This document shows, piece by piece, positions 11,078 to 21,900 of a DNA stretch of 64,000 nucleotides. Numbering within the stretch: position 1 is the stretch's first letter; every line of letters starts with the position of its first letter. The position numbers and the translations under genes are program-made. The notes beneath the pieces were generated by a model. It searched no databases. It worked only from the letters and a program-made list of their open reading frames with translations, and was not told where the DNA came from. The stretch comes from Melitaea cinxia (taxonomy: Eukaryota; Arthropoda; Insecta; Lepidoptera; Nymphalidae), in NCBI RefSeq assembly GCF_905220565.1, contig NC_059396.1:15581706-15645705 (forward strand), given 5' to 3'.

Positions 11078-11190
11078 AACTGCCCAGCGTGGTGACTATG
11101 GGCAAAACACATGAGTTCACGCCATTTTTCGCGTGAGCTTGTGGAGGCCTATGTCCAGTAGTGGACTGCGTAAGGCTGCTGTGATGATGG
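11078..11190 (+). mobile_element. RTE-derived short retroposon, 3' fragment
   Basis: The 3' third of the 2032-2357 family: CTGCCCAGCGTGGTGACTAT through GTGGAGGCCTATGTCCAGTA to GCTGCTGTGATGATGGA. A repeated TGATGA-type tail is typical of these copies. Confidence 0.7.
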
Positions 11191-11384
11191 AATTAGAAGT
11201 GTTGGGCAATCGGTTCAATTTTCGCATCCGCTGCGATTCCCATGCCTTGTTTCTCTCGTCGCTTGTAGTGGAACGAGTCAAAAAAGTGAAGCGATCAGTC
11301 AGTGCAACGCCATTTAACGCCATTTTTTAAGATACAACACGTGACACGTGTTATACTCTAATTGATTGATAGATTAAGGGCCTG

Positions 11385-11600
11385 TTTCACCAGTAGTGGA
11401 TATCGCTATTTGACGGATGACAGTATCCGACAAGAGTTTTTGATTAATTATTCTTTTTTACAATCGAATTCTACTATGTTTATAAGATATTTCTATTAGA
11501 AAATTCTAAGAAAATTGTTTATTAAATAAAATTAAATAATAAAAAGTAATTTCTCGTATTTAGCAGTTGGCGAGACAATGTCGGGTTAGCTAGTATAAAT
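11385..11600 (+). repeat. Repeat fragments, including a Helitron 3' end
   Basis: GGGCCTGTTTCACCAGTAG at 11388 resembles the terminus of small lepidopteran DNA elements. GTCGGGTTAGCTAG near 11580-11593 matches the 3' end of the Helitron at 3837-4650. Neither is complete. Confidence 0.4.
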
Positions 11601-11736
11601 TGTAAAAAAAAGTGCGTGAAAGAAAAAGAAAATTTATCTGTTTAACTAGCGGCCAATTGGAATCGGCGTAAGGCCAATTTTATAACCGCTTATTAGATTT
11701 TCAGAGACGTTTTGGTTAAAGAGATACGATTATTAA

Positions 11737-13095
11737 CGCCCGGTTTCCGAAAGGCTGATCAATGCAGAAATTAACAAATCATCTGTCAAAACTCTTGTTA
11801 AGTATGAAATGAGTTGCTAAAAGCATGGTTAACTACTTAATTTAATCATGCTGTCAGTTGACATAGCTGTCAAATTTGACTTTGGAATCGTATGTTAACC
11901 GCCATTTTGGGTTTCTGAAACGCGAATTAAGCTATAATCATTGATCAAATGCCTGTCAAATACTCGATCAACTAATCGGTATATATCGGCGAATTAACTT
12001 AAGGAAAACAATTATTTTCTACGAGAAACTACATTTTGGTTCTTTAAAGGTATGTAAAACCTTTATAATCAAGTGTGTATGTATAATATATGTTTTATCT
12101 TATAATATAATCAACATTTTGGTCTTGATAAACTAAAATTTTTTGTTCTTTGTTGTAGCTTACATAGATGTCTATTATTATTACTAAAAAGATACTGGTC
12201 AAAGTTCAATAATAAATAAAAACACTGCTGTGCGGTCATCAATATAATTGACACATTTTAATTGTTAAGTTTTAAATTTGATTACTAACAATATATAAAT
12301 AATAGGGAATTTAAAAGAAAAGGTCATAAAATATATATCTAAATATACATTTATAGGAACTATTAAAAAAATACTTATAATTACTTAATAACTAAAACTT
12401 AAAACAAGCTATTATAATTATAATTACTTTACCATATTTCCATACTACTATTTTCTACTAAACTAATGTTTTTTTTTTTTTTTTAAATCAGTCTACAATA
12501 TTCTGATAATTTAATTTTTTCTTCTAAAGATGCCCTCTTCGTTTTATTTTCATGATATTGTTTTTTTTTAAATAATAAATTATTATTTATAAATAAATAA
12601 ATATCTTATAACATACAGTTTTTTTTTATAAATATTGATAGAAGAAATTGATATATAAATATATAAATACAAATATTACACCCAGACTCAGACGGGAATC
12701 GAACCCGCAACTCGCGGACCAGAAAGCAGGGTCACTACAAACTGCGCCAAGGGGCTAGTCAGTTATTGTTTTTAGGAACTATTTTCTTTTATTGTATCTT
12801 CCTTAGATGTTTATATGATGCTTTATTTGATGTATGAGTATTATCAGATGTATTAAATAACATCACAACTAACAGTTTCTGTAGGTTTTGATACATCACA
12901 AATATATAAAATAATATTTAATTATGTTACATGACCACCACATGTTACAAAGCGAATGTCAAATCAAACTAATCGAGGACTAGCTAATTTTGCTGTGAAT
13001 GATGTTTCAGCAACTCAATTTGATTTGGCAGCCGTTTTAAATCTAAAAGCCGATTAGTAGACCTATACTTTGACAAACGTTTCAGAAACCGGGCG
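11737..13095. mobile_element. TTAA-target DNA element (piggyBac-like)
   Basis: Flanked by TTAA at 11733-11736 and 13096-13099. The ends are inverted: CGCCCGGTTTCCGAAA on the left and TTTCAGAAACCGGGCG on the right, differing at one base. TTAA target duplication is the mark of piggyBac-type elements. The 1.36-kb interior has no transposase that I can read, so it is non-autonomous. A tRNA-like SINE head sits inside it at 12655-12760. Confidence 0.7.
12655..12760 (-). mobile_element. tRNA-headed SINE, promoter part
   Basis: On the minus strand this reads as a tRNA-like pol III promoter with a canonical B box, GGTTCGATTCC, followed by CGTCTGAGTCTGGGTGTAAT and an AT-rich tail. It is preceded by TGGCGCAGTTTGTAGTGACC. 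It is a SINE, not a functional tRNA, since no cloverleaf closes. Confidence 0.6.
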
Positions 13096-13099
13096 TTAA

Positions 13100-14755
13100 A
13101 GTTGGGACGTAATTTAAGCTATTTATTTATTTTTCCTGAAAAACTAGAAGAGGGCAATTTCAAAGTCTTTGATAGAATTAAAGGACATATCAATATCTAT
13201 AGCCTGGTATTTTTTTACTAACAAATTATATTAAGGAACATTCATTGTCTTATACACAGGTCGTCTAACTACAGTAGTGGGGTTAAGTCGGCTTAATGGT
13301 TTACGGCTACCAGAGGCATGACGATCGATGGGTGTGCTGTGCAACGAAGACAGAATAGCATTCTGTCTCTTTTTCTATCACACGTAACGCATTTATTTTT
13401 CAAAATATAACCAATTACAATGACACGTCACTCAACCGGCATGCGCAGTGCGCACCGCACCACGTGACCGTACACATCGCTAGCAGTGACGTACAGCTGT
13501 ACAGCGGTGTTAAGACGACCGAAAAGTTATGAAATTACCGTACTAATCTCGCACGGCTTCATAATTGAAATTGGGCTCCGTTGCAAGACTTGTATATAAG
13601 ACCGTAATTATACTTGTTGCCAGGCTTGCCAGAAAGTTTTGATTCAAGTCGCCCCATCTATGATCGAAAGTCGCAAAATATTTTTAGCAGTCGCCCAATG
13701 AAAGTTTAAATATACACTAGGATCTGTCTGTCAGTTTTTTATGACGATCTATCATAACAGACTCGAAATTAAAAACTATTTATTTAAAATATTAATAACT
13801 TACAAGTGTCCCAAGATACAAAAGATAAAATAAAAGATACAGATAAAATATATCGACTCAATTTCAAAATTAAAGGAAGCTTATTGGGACATTAAAAAAA
13901 AACAATATTTTTGTAACGGTTTTTGTACTTTTAACTTGTTGCCAACGCTGAGGATTAAAAAGAGCCTAATTTGCGACAAATCGCCCCATCTGGCAACACT
14001 GCTTGCTGCTGTCAACTTTTCTCGTCATATGTAATTGGCCGTGTTCCACTAAGCGTCCGCAACGCCTGCGGCACCCATTCTATCGTTCTACCTAAGGCCT
14101 GTAGTCGTCGCGAGCCATCAGTCGACGTCATAGATGACGTTAATTTTGGTGACCAAATCGCGCCACTTCGCCCACAAAATATAGGTGGGTCAGAGTTGGC
14201 TTTCATCAAAAGGTGGCGGGAATTTTAAAAAAATAACTGTCAATATCAAATTGTTAATGCTATCTCTCATTCGGTTCGCTAAAAACGGAACGATAAATTC
14301 CCGGTAATCGTTGTTGAATTAAGTTTTACTCCAATCCATGTGAAATATTCACTCACAAACCCCACAGCTGCATGTTTTCACCATGCCAGGATATTTCGAG
14401 CACACAGCTGACACCTGACACTTGACAGTGCCCAAATATGCGTTCCACTTTTAAAATTCGCCCACAAAGTCCGCGCCGTTGTTTACGTTAGTGCCTTAGT
14501 GGAACGGCAATTTCAGCGGCGGTGATCGATGGCGTTGTTGGTCTTAGGTAGAACGCGTCTATTGTCACTCTTGAGTTTTGATGGAAAATGGATATTGTTT
14601 GTTGATATATATGATAGATATGGCTGATAGACTTTTTGGTTGATTGATAGCTTACGATAGCGCTGTTATTGAATTTGTCATTACCAAGAAATAGAATAAC
14701 TAAACCATTGAAAAGGGTTCATTTGTAACGAGATTACTATTTGTTAGTAATAAAT
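13100..14755. other. Upstream flank of CWC25 with repeat debris
   Basis: No gene is recognised. Inverted sequence pairs are visible: GGTCGTCTAAC (13259) with GTTAAGACGACC (13509), and GTTCCACTAAG (14044) with CTTAGTGGAAC (14495) plus GTTCTACCTAAG with CTTAGGTAGAAC. They suggest small non-autonomous DNA elements. The CWC25 promoter must lie in the last few hundred bases. I see no clear TATA box. Confidence 0.4.
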
Positions 14756-17700
14756 ATGGGAGGCGGTGATTTGGTAACTTTTTTAAATATTTTCTTTTTT
14801 ATTATTTGAATAAATGTGTGTGTATTTTTCTATTATTTTTACTTAAGTACTAATTGAACTTATATTGGGCTTTGTGTTGTTACAAGAATACCAAGAAAAC
14901 TTGGCATCCTAGCACTATGAAAAATCAAGAGCGGGTCTGGAAAGCAGAGCAAGCAGCGGCGCAGGAAAAGAAACGAATCGTTGAATTGGAACGAGAAAGA
15001 GCTCAGGAGAGAGACAGGGAGGAATTAAATGCACTGGCCAAAAAAAATTCTAATGTGGAAACAAGTGACAATCGCTTGCATTGGATGTATGATGTATGTA
15101 AAAAATGTTCATAATATGTTTATATTTTTAGTGGTGTAGCATGGTTTTGAGGGGCCGTGCATCAAATTTAGTTAGGGGGCCCAAAAGAAGGGACAGGGTA
15201 AAGATTGCTCACAAAAGAAAGAAAAATGCTTGCAATAAATTAAAATAAATATTTATTGACTATAAATTATCACTTCCTTCTAGAAATTGGGAATCCATTT
15301 ATATAATTATAATAATTTATATAATCCAGATATATATAGGATAACAATTTACTATTTTTTTTGCTTAAACACGCTTGGGACCCCTGTAGCCTGGAGGTAG
15401 CTACGCCCCTGTATTTATTTATTAAGCTGCCTAGATAGATTTCGTTTTCTCAAAAGTTAATAGTAAAAAATATTTTTTGTTTTAGTATTAAAACCTTCTG
15501 TGGGGCCTTAAGGAACATACAAAAAAATAAATTAGCCGAATTGTTCGAGCCATTCTCGAGTTATGCACTTAGCAACATTCATTTTTATTAATATAGATAA
15601 CCTAGATTTTTACTAATAATGATAACCTGTTGGTTACACCTTTATTAATACTAAATGCTCGGCTCCTTAGGTCTTTGGTGTGATCATTTCTTTTTTTATA
15701 TATATTTAACCAGGTCGGTAAACAAGCATATGTCTCATTAGAAGGTAAGCAATTACTGTAGCTTATAGACGTTTATACCAAAACTATCGGAAACACATTG
15801 CCTACCCTATCCCCAATTCCCCAGGAGCTCTGGTCACCTTACTCACCTACAGGAAAACAACACTGCTTAAAAACAGTATTATTTAGCTGTGATCTTCTGT
15901 AAGGCCAAGGTCCACTCGGGCTGCTCCATATTTGAGCAGGAAATTTGCTGCTGTGCCGTACCTCAGTCACTATTCTATACCTTTTACATAACTTTCTATG
16001 TACCAGTAGATTCTGAGAATATCTAATACGATTGTCATTAAATTTTGTATCCAGGGGATTTCTGGGGCAATAAATCGATATAGCTAGAATTTATCATTCT
16101 GTTTTAGGCAATAAAAAATGGCTATAATATCATTAGAATACGAAGGTAAATTTTGCCATTGTCTATAAAGTTGTAATAGTTTAGGTGGGGAATCAGCCAA
16201 TTCCAAAACAAATAGACCTGGGTTCAAATCCTCACGTTTCCAGGTTGATTATTTTTGCCCTTTTTTTTTTCTAATTGCACATGTGATTTTTTATTTAAAT
16301 AACCAGCTCATATTATTTACTATTGTATCAGTAAGATCGAAAAATATTATTCATATTTTATTAATATGTAATTCATATTTGAATACAATTTACAAAAAAT
16401 ATGATTTACTAAAAATACCAGGCTAAGCTCGGTCACCCAGGTACCTTATGTTTAAACAAATATTCAAACTTGAATTTTATATTTAATTAACTTATAAAAT
16501 ATTTTCAGAAACCTGATAAAAAAATCCAGCAAGAAGATTATTTGCTAGGCAAAGCAATAGATAAAAATTTTGATCAAGCTGGTAAATCTGATCAGAATGA
16601 AATCCCAGCTGTTTCCCGCAGAGTTGTCGGGTCCAGTATGATTACATCAGCTGGCGATGTACAAGTCGATCTGGCACGTAAACTCAGAGAGGATCCGTTG
16701 CTTTTGGTGAAAGAAAGGGAGAGAGAAGCTCGTGCTGCTCTATTGAACAATCCTGTACAAAGACGTAGACTTGCTGAGTTACTACGCAAAGAACAGGTAC
16801 ATTTTTGTTTATTATTAATATATAAATAAGTATAATTATGTTTACCTTTTGCTTGACAGTTTGTTTCAGTTTATGCCCTTTGTCCTAATTATTAGATTGA
16901 TATTCAATCTTTATATAAGGTGTTAAGACTTCTAACCGGTCCTAGCGGTCCACCAAATCTTCGCGGATCTGTAAGAGCTATAAATAACATTCCATGTAAA
17001 AAAAAAATACTAACTCCATTTTTAAATTTAACTTTGTTCAAATAGACAAAGTACTTTAATAGACTCGTTCCGCATGATACCTTTTGTGAACTCGTAAGGA
17101 TGGCTATAATACAATATAAAAAATCCCACAAGAAAAAGAATTCGTTTCCATAAGCAGTTCTTTAATTGTATGAGGCAGTTAGTATCAATATTCACTTTAT
17201 TGACATTTTTTAGGGCTAAGAAAACTTAATATTAAGATAAAGTAAAATTGAAATAAGGGTAGGATTTTTTTTCCACATGGAACACGATCTATAACACTTA
17301 TAGAAGCCTCTATTTGAAGGAACACAGTTAGGAGTCAAACACCCTATATTAAGTAATGTATATTAAATAAAACATTTTTTCTTTAAAGTGAATTAAAATA
17401 CAAATAAATAAATAAAAAAAAATTAAATAAAGTAATACAATGGTTTAGCATGCGGTGTAGCCATCTCTAGGAAATCCCTAGTAGAGATTGATAAATTCAT
17501 TTAACTTGTAGGTATTTTAATTTGGTATTAGACATAATAACGTTACAATGAATTTAAAAAAAATTTGGTTCTTTAATAAAATGTGCTGTCTATGGAGCTG
17601 TATATAGGAGCTGCAGTTTTAGATTTTTCAAATAATTTTACGTTTACAATTTTGCTGTTTTGCCTTAATCACCTTAATGGATTATATTCGTATATCTCGT

Positions 17701-18701
17701 ATTATTATATATATTATCGTAGATAATGATGACTGCTATAAAGTAATTATAAATTTTTAAAATTTGTTTATGAAAGGCTCAATTACCCATAAAAAAATCA
17801 AATTATTTTATGAAATATAGTGTAAATTCTTTGATTTCAGGAACAGAAAAAATTACATAAAGGAGAGAAAAAATCAAAGAAAAAAGACAAAAATCTTGAT
17901 AATTTGTTAGCAGCAAAGATAAACGCTTTAGGTGGGGAGAAAGGTATGAATATTGCTAAATTGCTTGAATCAGATGACAGTTCGTCTGAAAGTTCTTCGG
18001 ATGAAGAAGTCAAGAAGAAAAAGAAGAAAAAGCAAAAGAAAAAGAAAAAAAATTCTAAAAAATGTTATATTGACAGCGATGTTGATTTGCCGAATAAAAG
18101 TAAGAAAAAGATTAATGAAACTAAAGCAAACAGTGAGGACAGTGACAGAGAATATAAAGCAAAGAAAAAAAAATCTCAGCACAGTTCTAGCTATGAAAGT
18201 AGTAAAGATTTTTCCTCTAAAAGAAAAGCTAAAGATAGTAGTGACGATGAAAGGTTTTCATATAAAAAGAAAAGACGAGATTTTACACCAAAAAGAAATA
18301 AAGAAACTGAAAATCGCAAAGTATCCCGTGATTCTAGTGATGATAGATCTAAATCAAGAAATGATAAACGGAAATACGACTATGATAAAAAGCAAAGGAG
18401 AATTGACGAAAGTGACCGTCGGCATAAGCCAGAGTGCAAAAAAACTGGTCTCAGTGAAGAAGAGAAAGCGGCAAGGTTGGCAGCAATGGCATCTGCGGGG
18501 GCGGAAAGGGAAGTACAGCGAGGTCGCCGTGTCGCAGAACAGAGGGCTGAAAACGATGCTGCTGAGAAAGCAGTTTCTCGTCATTCATCTCGTAATGAAG
18601 CGCGTGTCTTACCCGAATCCCTTGAAAGTAGAATTCATTCCAATAGACACAACATTCAGCGTGACCAACGACACATGAATGAACATTTTGCTAAAAGATA
18701 G
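14756..18701 (+). CDS. CWC25: Pre-mRNA-splicing factor CWC25 homologue
   Basis: CWC25 joins the activated spliceosome before the first catalytic step, in the nucleus. Exons, all GT-AG and in phase, are 14756-14773, 14887-15093, 16509-16796 and 17841-18701, giving about 457 residues. The tiny first exon encodes MGGGDL, the invariant family start, followed in exon 2 by KKTWHPSTMKNQERVWKAEQ (the CIR_N-type domain) and a basic coiled coil up to LHWMYD. Exon 3 has QEDYLLGKAID and LREDPLLLVKE, then ALLNNPVQRRRLAELLRKEQ, all family landmarks. Exon 4 is a Ser/Lys/Asp/Glu-rich nuclear tail with Lys runs, and ends SEEEKAARLAAMA and MNEHFAKR, matching the human C-terminus in style. The start is fixed by the MGGGDL motif. 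Intron 2 holds a hAT-type element and another repeat. AATAAA follows the stop by seven bases. Confidence 0.93.
15130..15411. mobile_element. hAT-type MITE in CWC25 intron 2
   Basis: Left end AGTGGTGTAGCATGG and right end GTAGCTACGCCCCTG are imperfect inverted repeats that resemble the ends of the hAT element at 3452-6765. The flanks TATTTTTA and TATTTATT could be a decayed 8-bp duplication. There is no coding sequence. Confidence 0.55.
15700..15965 (-). mobile_element. Interspersed repeat (CAGCCCGAC family), reverse copy
   Basis: The minus strand of a family with forward copies at 52105-52375 and 55925-56165 and another reverse copy at 55505-55700. Shared blocks, read forward, are ATCACAGCTAAATAATACT, GTGAGTAAGGTGACCAGAGC and AAACAAGCGT-type ends. 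It is probably a SINE or a LINE 3' end; the class is not certain. Confidence 0.6.
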
Positions 18702-18707
18702 TTAAGG

Positions 18708-18713
18708 AATAAA
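18708..18713 (+). terminator. CWC25 poly(A) signal
   Basis: AATAAA begins seven bases after the stop codon. A second AATAAA lies near 18792. Use of either makes the transcript run into the 3' end of the convergent LUBEL gene. Confidence 0.6.
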
Positions 18714-18724
18714 TCAAGTAACTT

Positions 18725-18730
18725 TTTATT
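18725..18730 (-). terminator. LUBEL poly(A) signal
   Basis: TTTATT on the plus strand is AATAAA on the minus strand. It lies about 120 bp after the proposed LUBEL stop codon and faces the CWC25 signal 12 bp away. Confidence 0.5.
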
Positions 18731-18852
18731 TTGTTTAATTCGTCAATCATACATTTCATAGCACTAGTTTATATATTATTTTTTTGACATAATAAATGAA
18801 TACACAAATGCTACTTTATAATTAATTTAAATTAAAATATTCTATACGAAAA

Positions 18853-18957
18853 TCAAATAAGTTTTAATGATATAATGCAAGCTAAAGAAATCGACGATTC
18901 TTTGATTTCTTCTTTGATAGGTAAAATTCGGATATTCAGTCGAGTGGTATCTTTTCT
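18853..18957 (-). other. LUBEL: Proposed terminal coding exon of LUBEL
   Basis: After an acceptor, CGTCAG at 18958-18963, the phase-0 frame runs 34 codons (RKDTTRLNIRILPIKEEIKE at the start) to a TGA at 18853. Both alternative LDD exons end in phase 0 at GAG followed by GT, so a phase-0 terminal exon is required downstream. This is the only good candidate I see before the poly(A) signal. Its sequence is not one I recognise from vertebrate HOIP, so it rests on splice-site logic. Confidence 0.45.
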
Positions 18958-21900
18958 CTGACGATCTATAACAAACAAAAATTATTAAAATTTATTAAAT
19001 GATAAAATCATATTTCCGTTTATTAAAAAGTAAGTAATATGTTGTTTTGGATTATATTGTGTCTACATCGGCACCGCTCTGTTGTATTGTAGGCGCCTAA
19101 ACACCGGCAGTTCGCGAGTTCGATTTACGCTCGGGATGCATATTTGTATTTTTACAAATATATTTCTTTCCAGTTTGGTCTGTCCTTGTGGGTCTCCCCA
19201 ACGTACCTCGAAAGCTGTCGATCTCGGATGCTATCATATACACCTGATAGCAAATCATAGTAGGGAATATATTCGCTAACCGGCAGTGAAGCAGCGTGGT
19301 GGATTAAGCTCGATCCTTCTCCAAAATGGAGAAAGAGAGCTATGCACAGCAGTGGGACGTTACAGGCTGAATCGTTCGTGCTCTGTCGCCAACGAATCAG
19401 TAGCGCGTACCTCAGCACACATGCCGGCGTATATGGGGTCAGTGTCCCAGGGCCCGCGCTCGGGCAGCGGCAGCGCGCGGCGCCGCAACTCGGCCACGAG
19501 CTCGCTCACATCCATGATAGGGATGGGGTCGAGCGCGCGCGCCAGACCCGCCAGGTACTCCACGTAGTGCATCCTGTAAGAATATACTTCGTAAACACAC
19601 CTCGGTAAGGCCCCGTTTGTAGAGGCCTTCGAGCGAGCCGTAGGGTCGGGGCGGAAGTCGCAAGGCTGCTCGACGTACTAGCGTCTCTAAGTCGTCCACT
19701 CCCAAGATCGGCAGCGGGTCGATATTCCGGCTTCGCACCAGTCGGCTCAAGTACTCCAAGTAATGGTTCCTGTAAAAACACGCCGCACTGACCACCGCCC
19801 GAATCCTTTGTGTACCTTTGGTCTGCGTGGTCGCATTCGACGCAGTACCGTTCAAATTAATGCGAAAGGCGAGCGAGGAAAACGAGCATCATACTCTTTT
19901 TATGGCTAATTTATTTAATGATAATATTACATTATTCAACTTAAGACATACTTGCAAAGTCCAGCTTGATTTGCCTGAACTTCGTTGCCACAAGTGGTGT
20001 CAACGAGTCCAGTCGGTGTCTCACGTTGTAACTGTATCGGACATCGATTGTTACTACTTTCCGTTGCTTCTGTTTCATATGTCACATTGTTCATCTGAAA
20101 GTGTTAAAAATTATCAATCGTAACGATAGTTATAATATTACAATATGACTTAGCAGAATTATTAGCTGTGAATCAAATTTGACATTATTTAAATGAAAAT
20201 AATTCATACTTGTAAAAGAGTTTGCAATTCGTGCGGCTCCTTGTCACGCAGATAGAAAAGACAGTTGCGTGGATGGTGCGCGTGCAAGCCAAGTTTGGCG
20301 CAATAGTCACTCAGACCGCAGCGCGCACCCATAGTAAATGGCTTTCCGCAACCGTAGCAGAACTCGTACTTGCATTGTGTACATGTAAAGTGCATGCAGC
20401 CCCCTCTGTTTATAACAGTTTGAGAATGTAGTCAACAGTATAGCAATAGATAAAATTACTCAACTAAAGACTAAAAGTCATTGTTGTAGATGAATTTACC
20501 TAGATAATGAGTATTTGAAACGACATCTTGGACACTCCAATCCATTTTCACGTAAATGTTGTTGTACAGCTGCTATAGATCTTTCAGGATCGTTGTCTTC
20601 GAGCCATGTGGCGTATTGTTCGCACGTTACTCCGTCATGATTTACAGTCCACTGTTGAAAGTAATATATAATTATCATTACCTAACATATTCAAGTGAAA
20701 ATCTAACATGTCTCTTTAGCTAGTAAAAATCGAAAAGAAAACTTTTTTGGTTAATGTGATATAACTCACTACAGCCTATCACAATCCAATGCTGGACATA
20801 AGCCTCCCCAAGTTCGCACCAGACATTCCGGTTTCCCGCAATCCTCATCCAGCCTACACGGACAATATTACGTAGATTGTCGGACCAGCGCGCCAGAAGA
20901 CGTCCTACACTGCGTTTGCCAAGACGAGGTCTCCACTCCAGGACACGTCTGTTCCAACAGCTATCGGTCCTGCGACACAGGACCAGCCTACTGCCACTTC
21001 AACTTGCTAATTTTGTAGGCTATGTCGGTTATTTTCGTTCTCTCGCGGATATTCTCATTTCTAATTCTATCTTTGAGAGAAAACCCAAGCATAGCAGGTT
21101 TCATTGCATGTTGAACGATTTTAAACTTATGGACCGGTCCCTTCGTCAGTGTCCTCGTCTCGGCGGTAATACAGGCAGGACGCGTTGCTCAAAGACTTTT
21201 ATCTTCAAGCATTGCGGAATCGTCGAAGTGAAAAATGTAATAAAACGGCATATCTTTTTCTTACCTTTTTTCTGCAACTTGAGCAGGTAATAGATTTGCA
21301 CTCTGGACATCGTAACTTCTTTTGTTTTGGATGAACAAAAAATCCGGAGGAGCATTCCACGCACCATTTAAAATTGGGATCTTTTGCAAGAGTCCTATCA
21401 CGTAACTGAAATATTTGTTATTTTTTATTTTTTACCGTACAATGTACTTTTTTTTTTAATAAGAATATCAATAATGTTCCAATTTTTCTGATAGTTTATT
21501 TTTATAAACGAACTACATAACTTTTATAGCTTAAAAATGTTGCTCATCAATTTTCGGAAATTCGTAATTCACTAGCGTTTCTATGTTTTTAAAATATACT
21601 ATAGAATAAAATGAAATAATCGTTTTTTTTTTTTCCTTTTTATGTGAGATAAATTTAAAGTAATCAAGTATAAATAAATACCTTTCTTTGAAATAGTTCA
21701 TGTACTTCTATATCCAATAACGTCTTTAACAAAATATCCATATGTGCAAAGTAATCAAGCCAATCATCTTCTGGAAGGTTTTCTAACTCCGGCTCTTTAC
21801 AATAAGGGCAGACACAATCAACTATACTACGTTCCGTAATTTGTACTGTAAAGTAGTGGCGGGCACATTCCCGACAGCATCTGTGTGTACAACTTAACAT

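Noticed and set aside
13259..13520. A possible MITE with GGTCGTCT ends
   Set aside because: Inverted ends are short and imperfect and no target duplication is visible.
16185..16255. A tRNA-like sequence with GGTTCAAATCC
   Set aside because: The flanking bases form a short palindrome (ACCTGG and CCAGGT) but no acceptor, D or anticodon arm; not a tRNA gene.
17953..18678. A 241-codon frame overlapping the last CWC25 exon
   Set aside because: It is the +1 shadow of the Lys/Ser-rich CWC25 tail; the CWC25 frame has family motifs and correct splice phase.
19439..19855. A 138-codon minus frame running through LDD exon A into exon B
   Set aside because: Its start lies in intron sequence and its end is exon B read in the wrong frame; only the exon A portion is coding.
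20877..21290. A 137-codon plus-strand frame
   Set aside because: It is the antisense of an RTE-type LINE reverse transcriptase remnant, whose motifs are on the minus strand.
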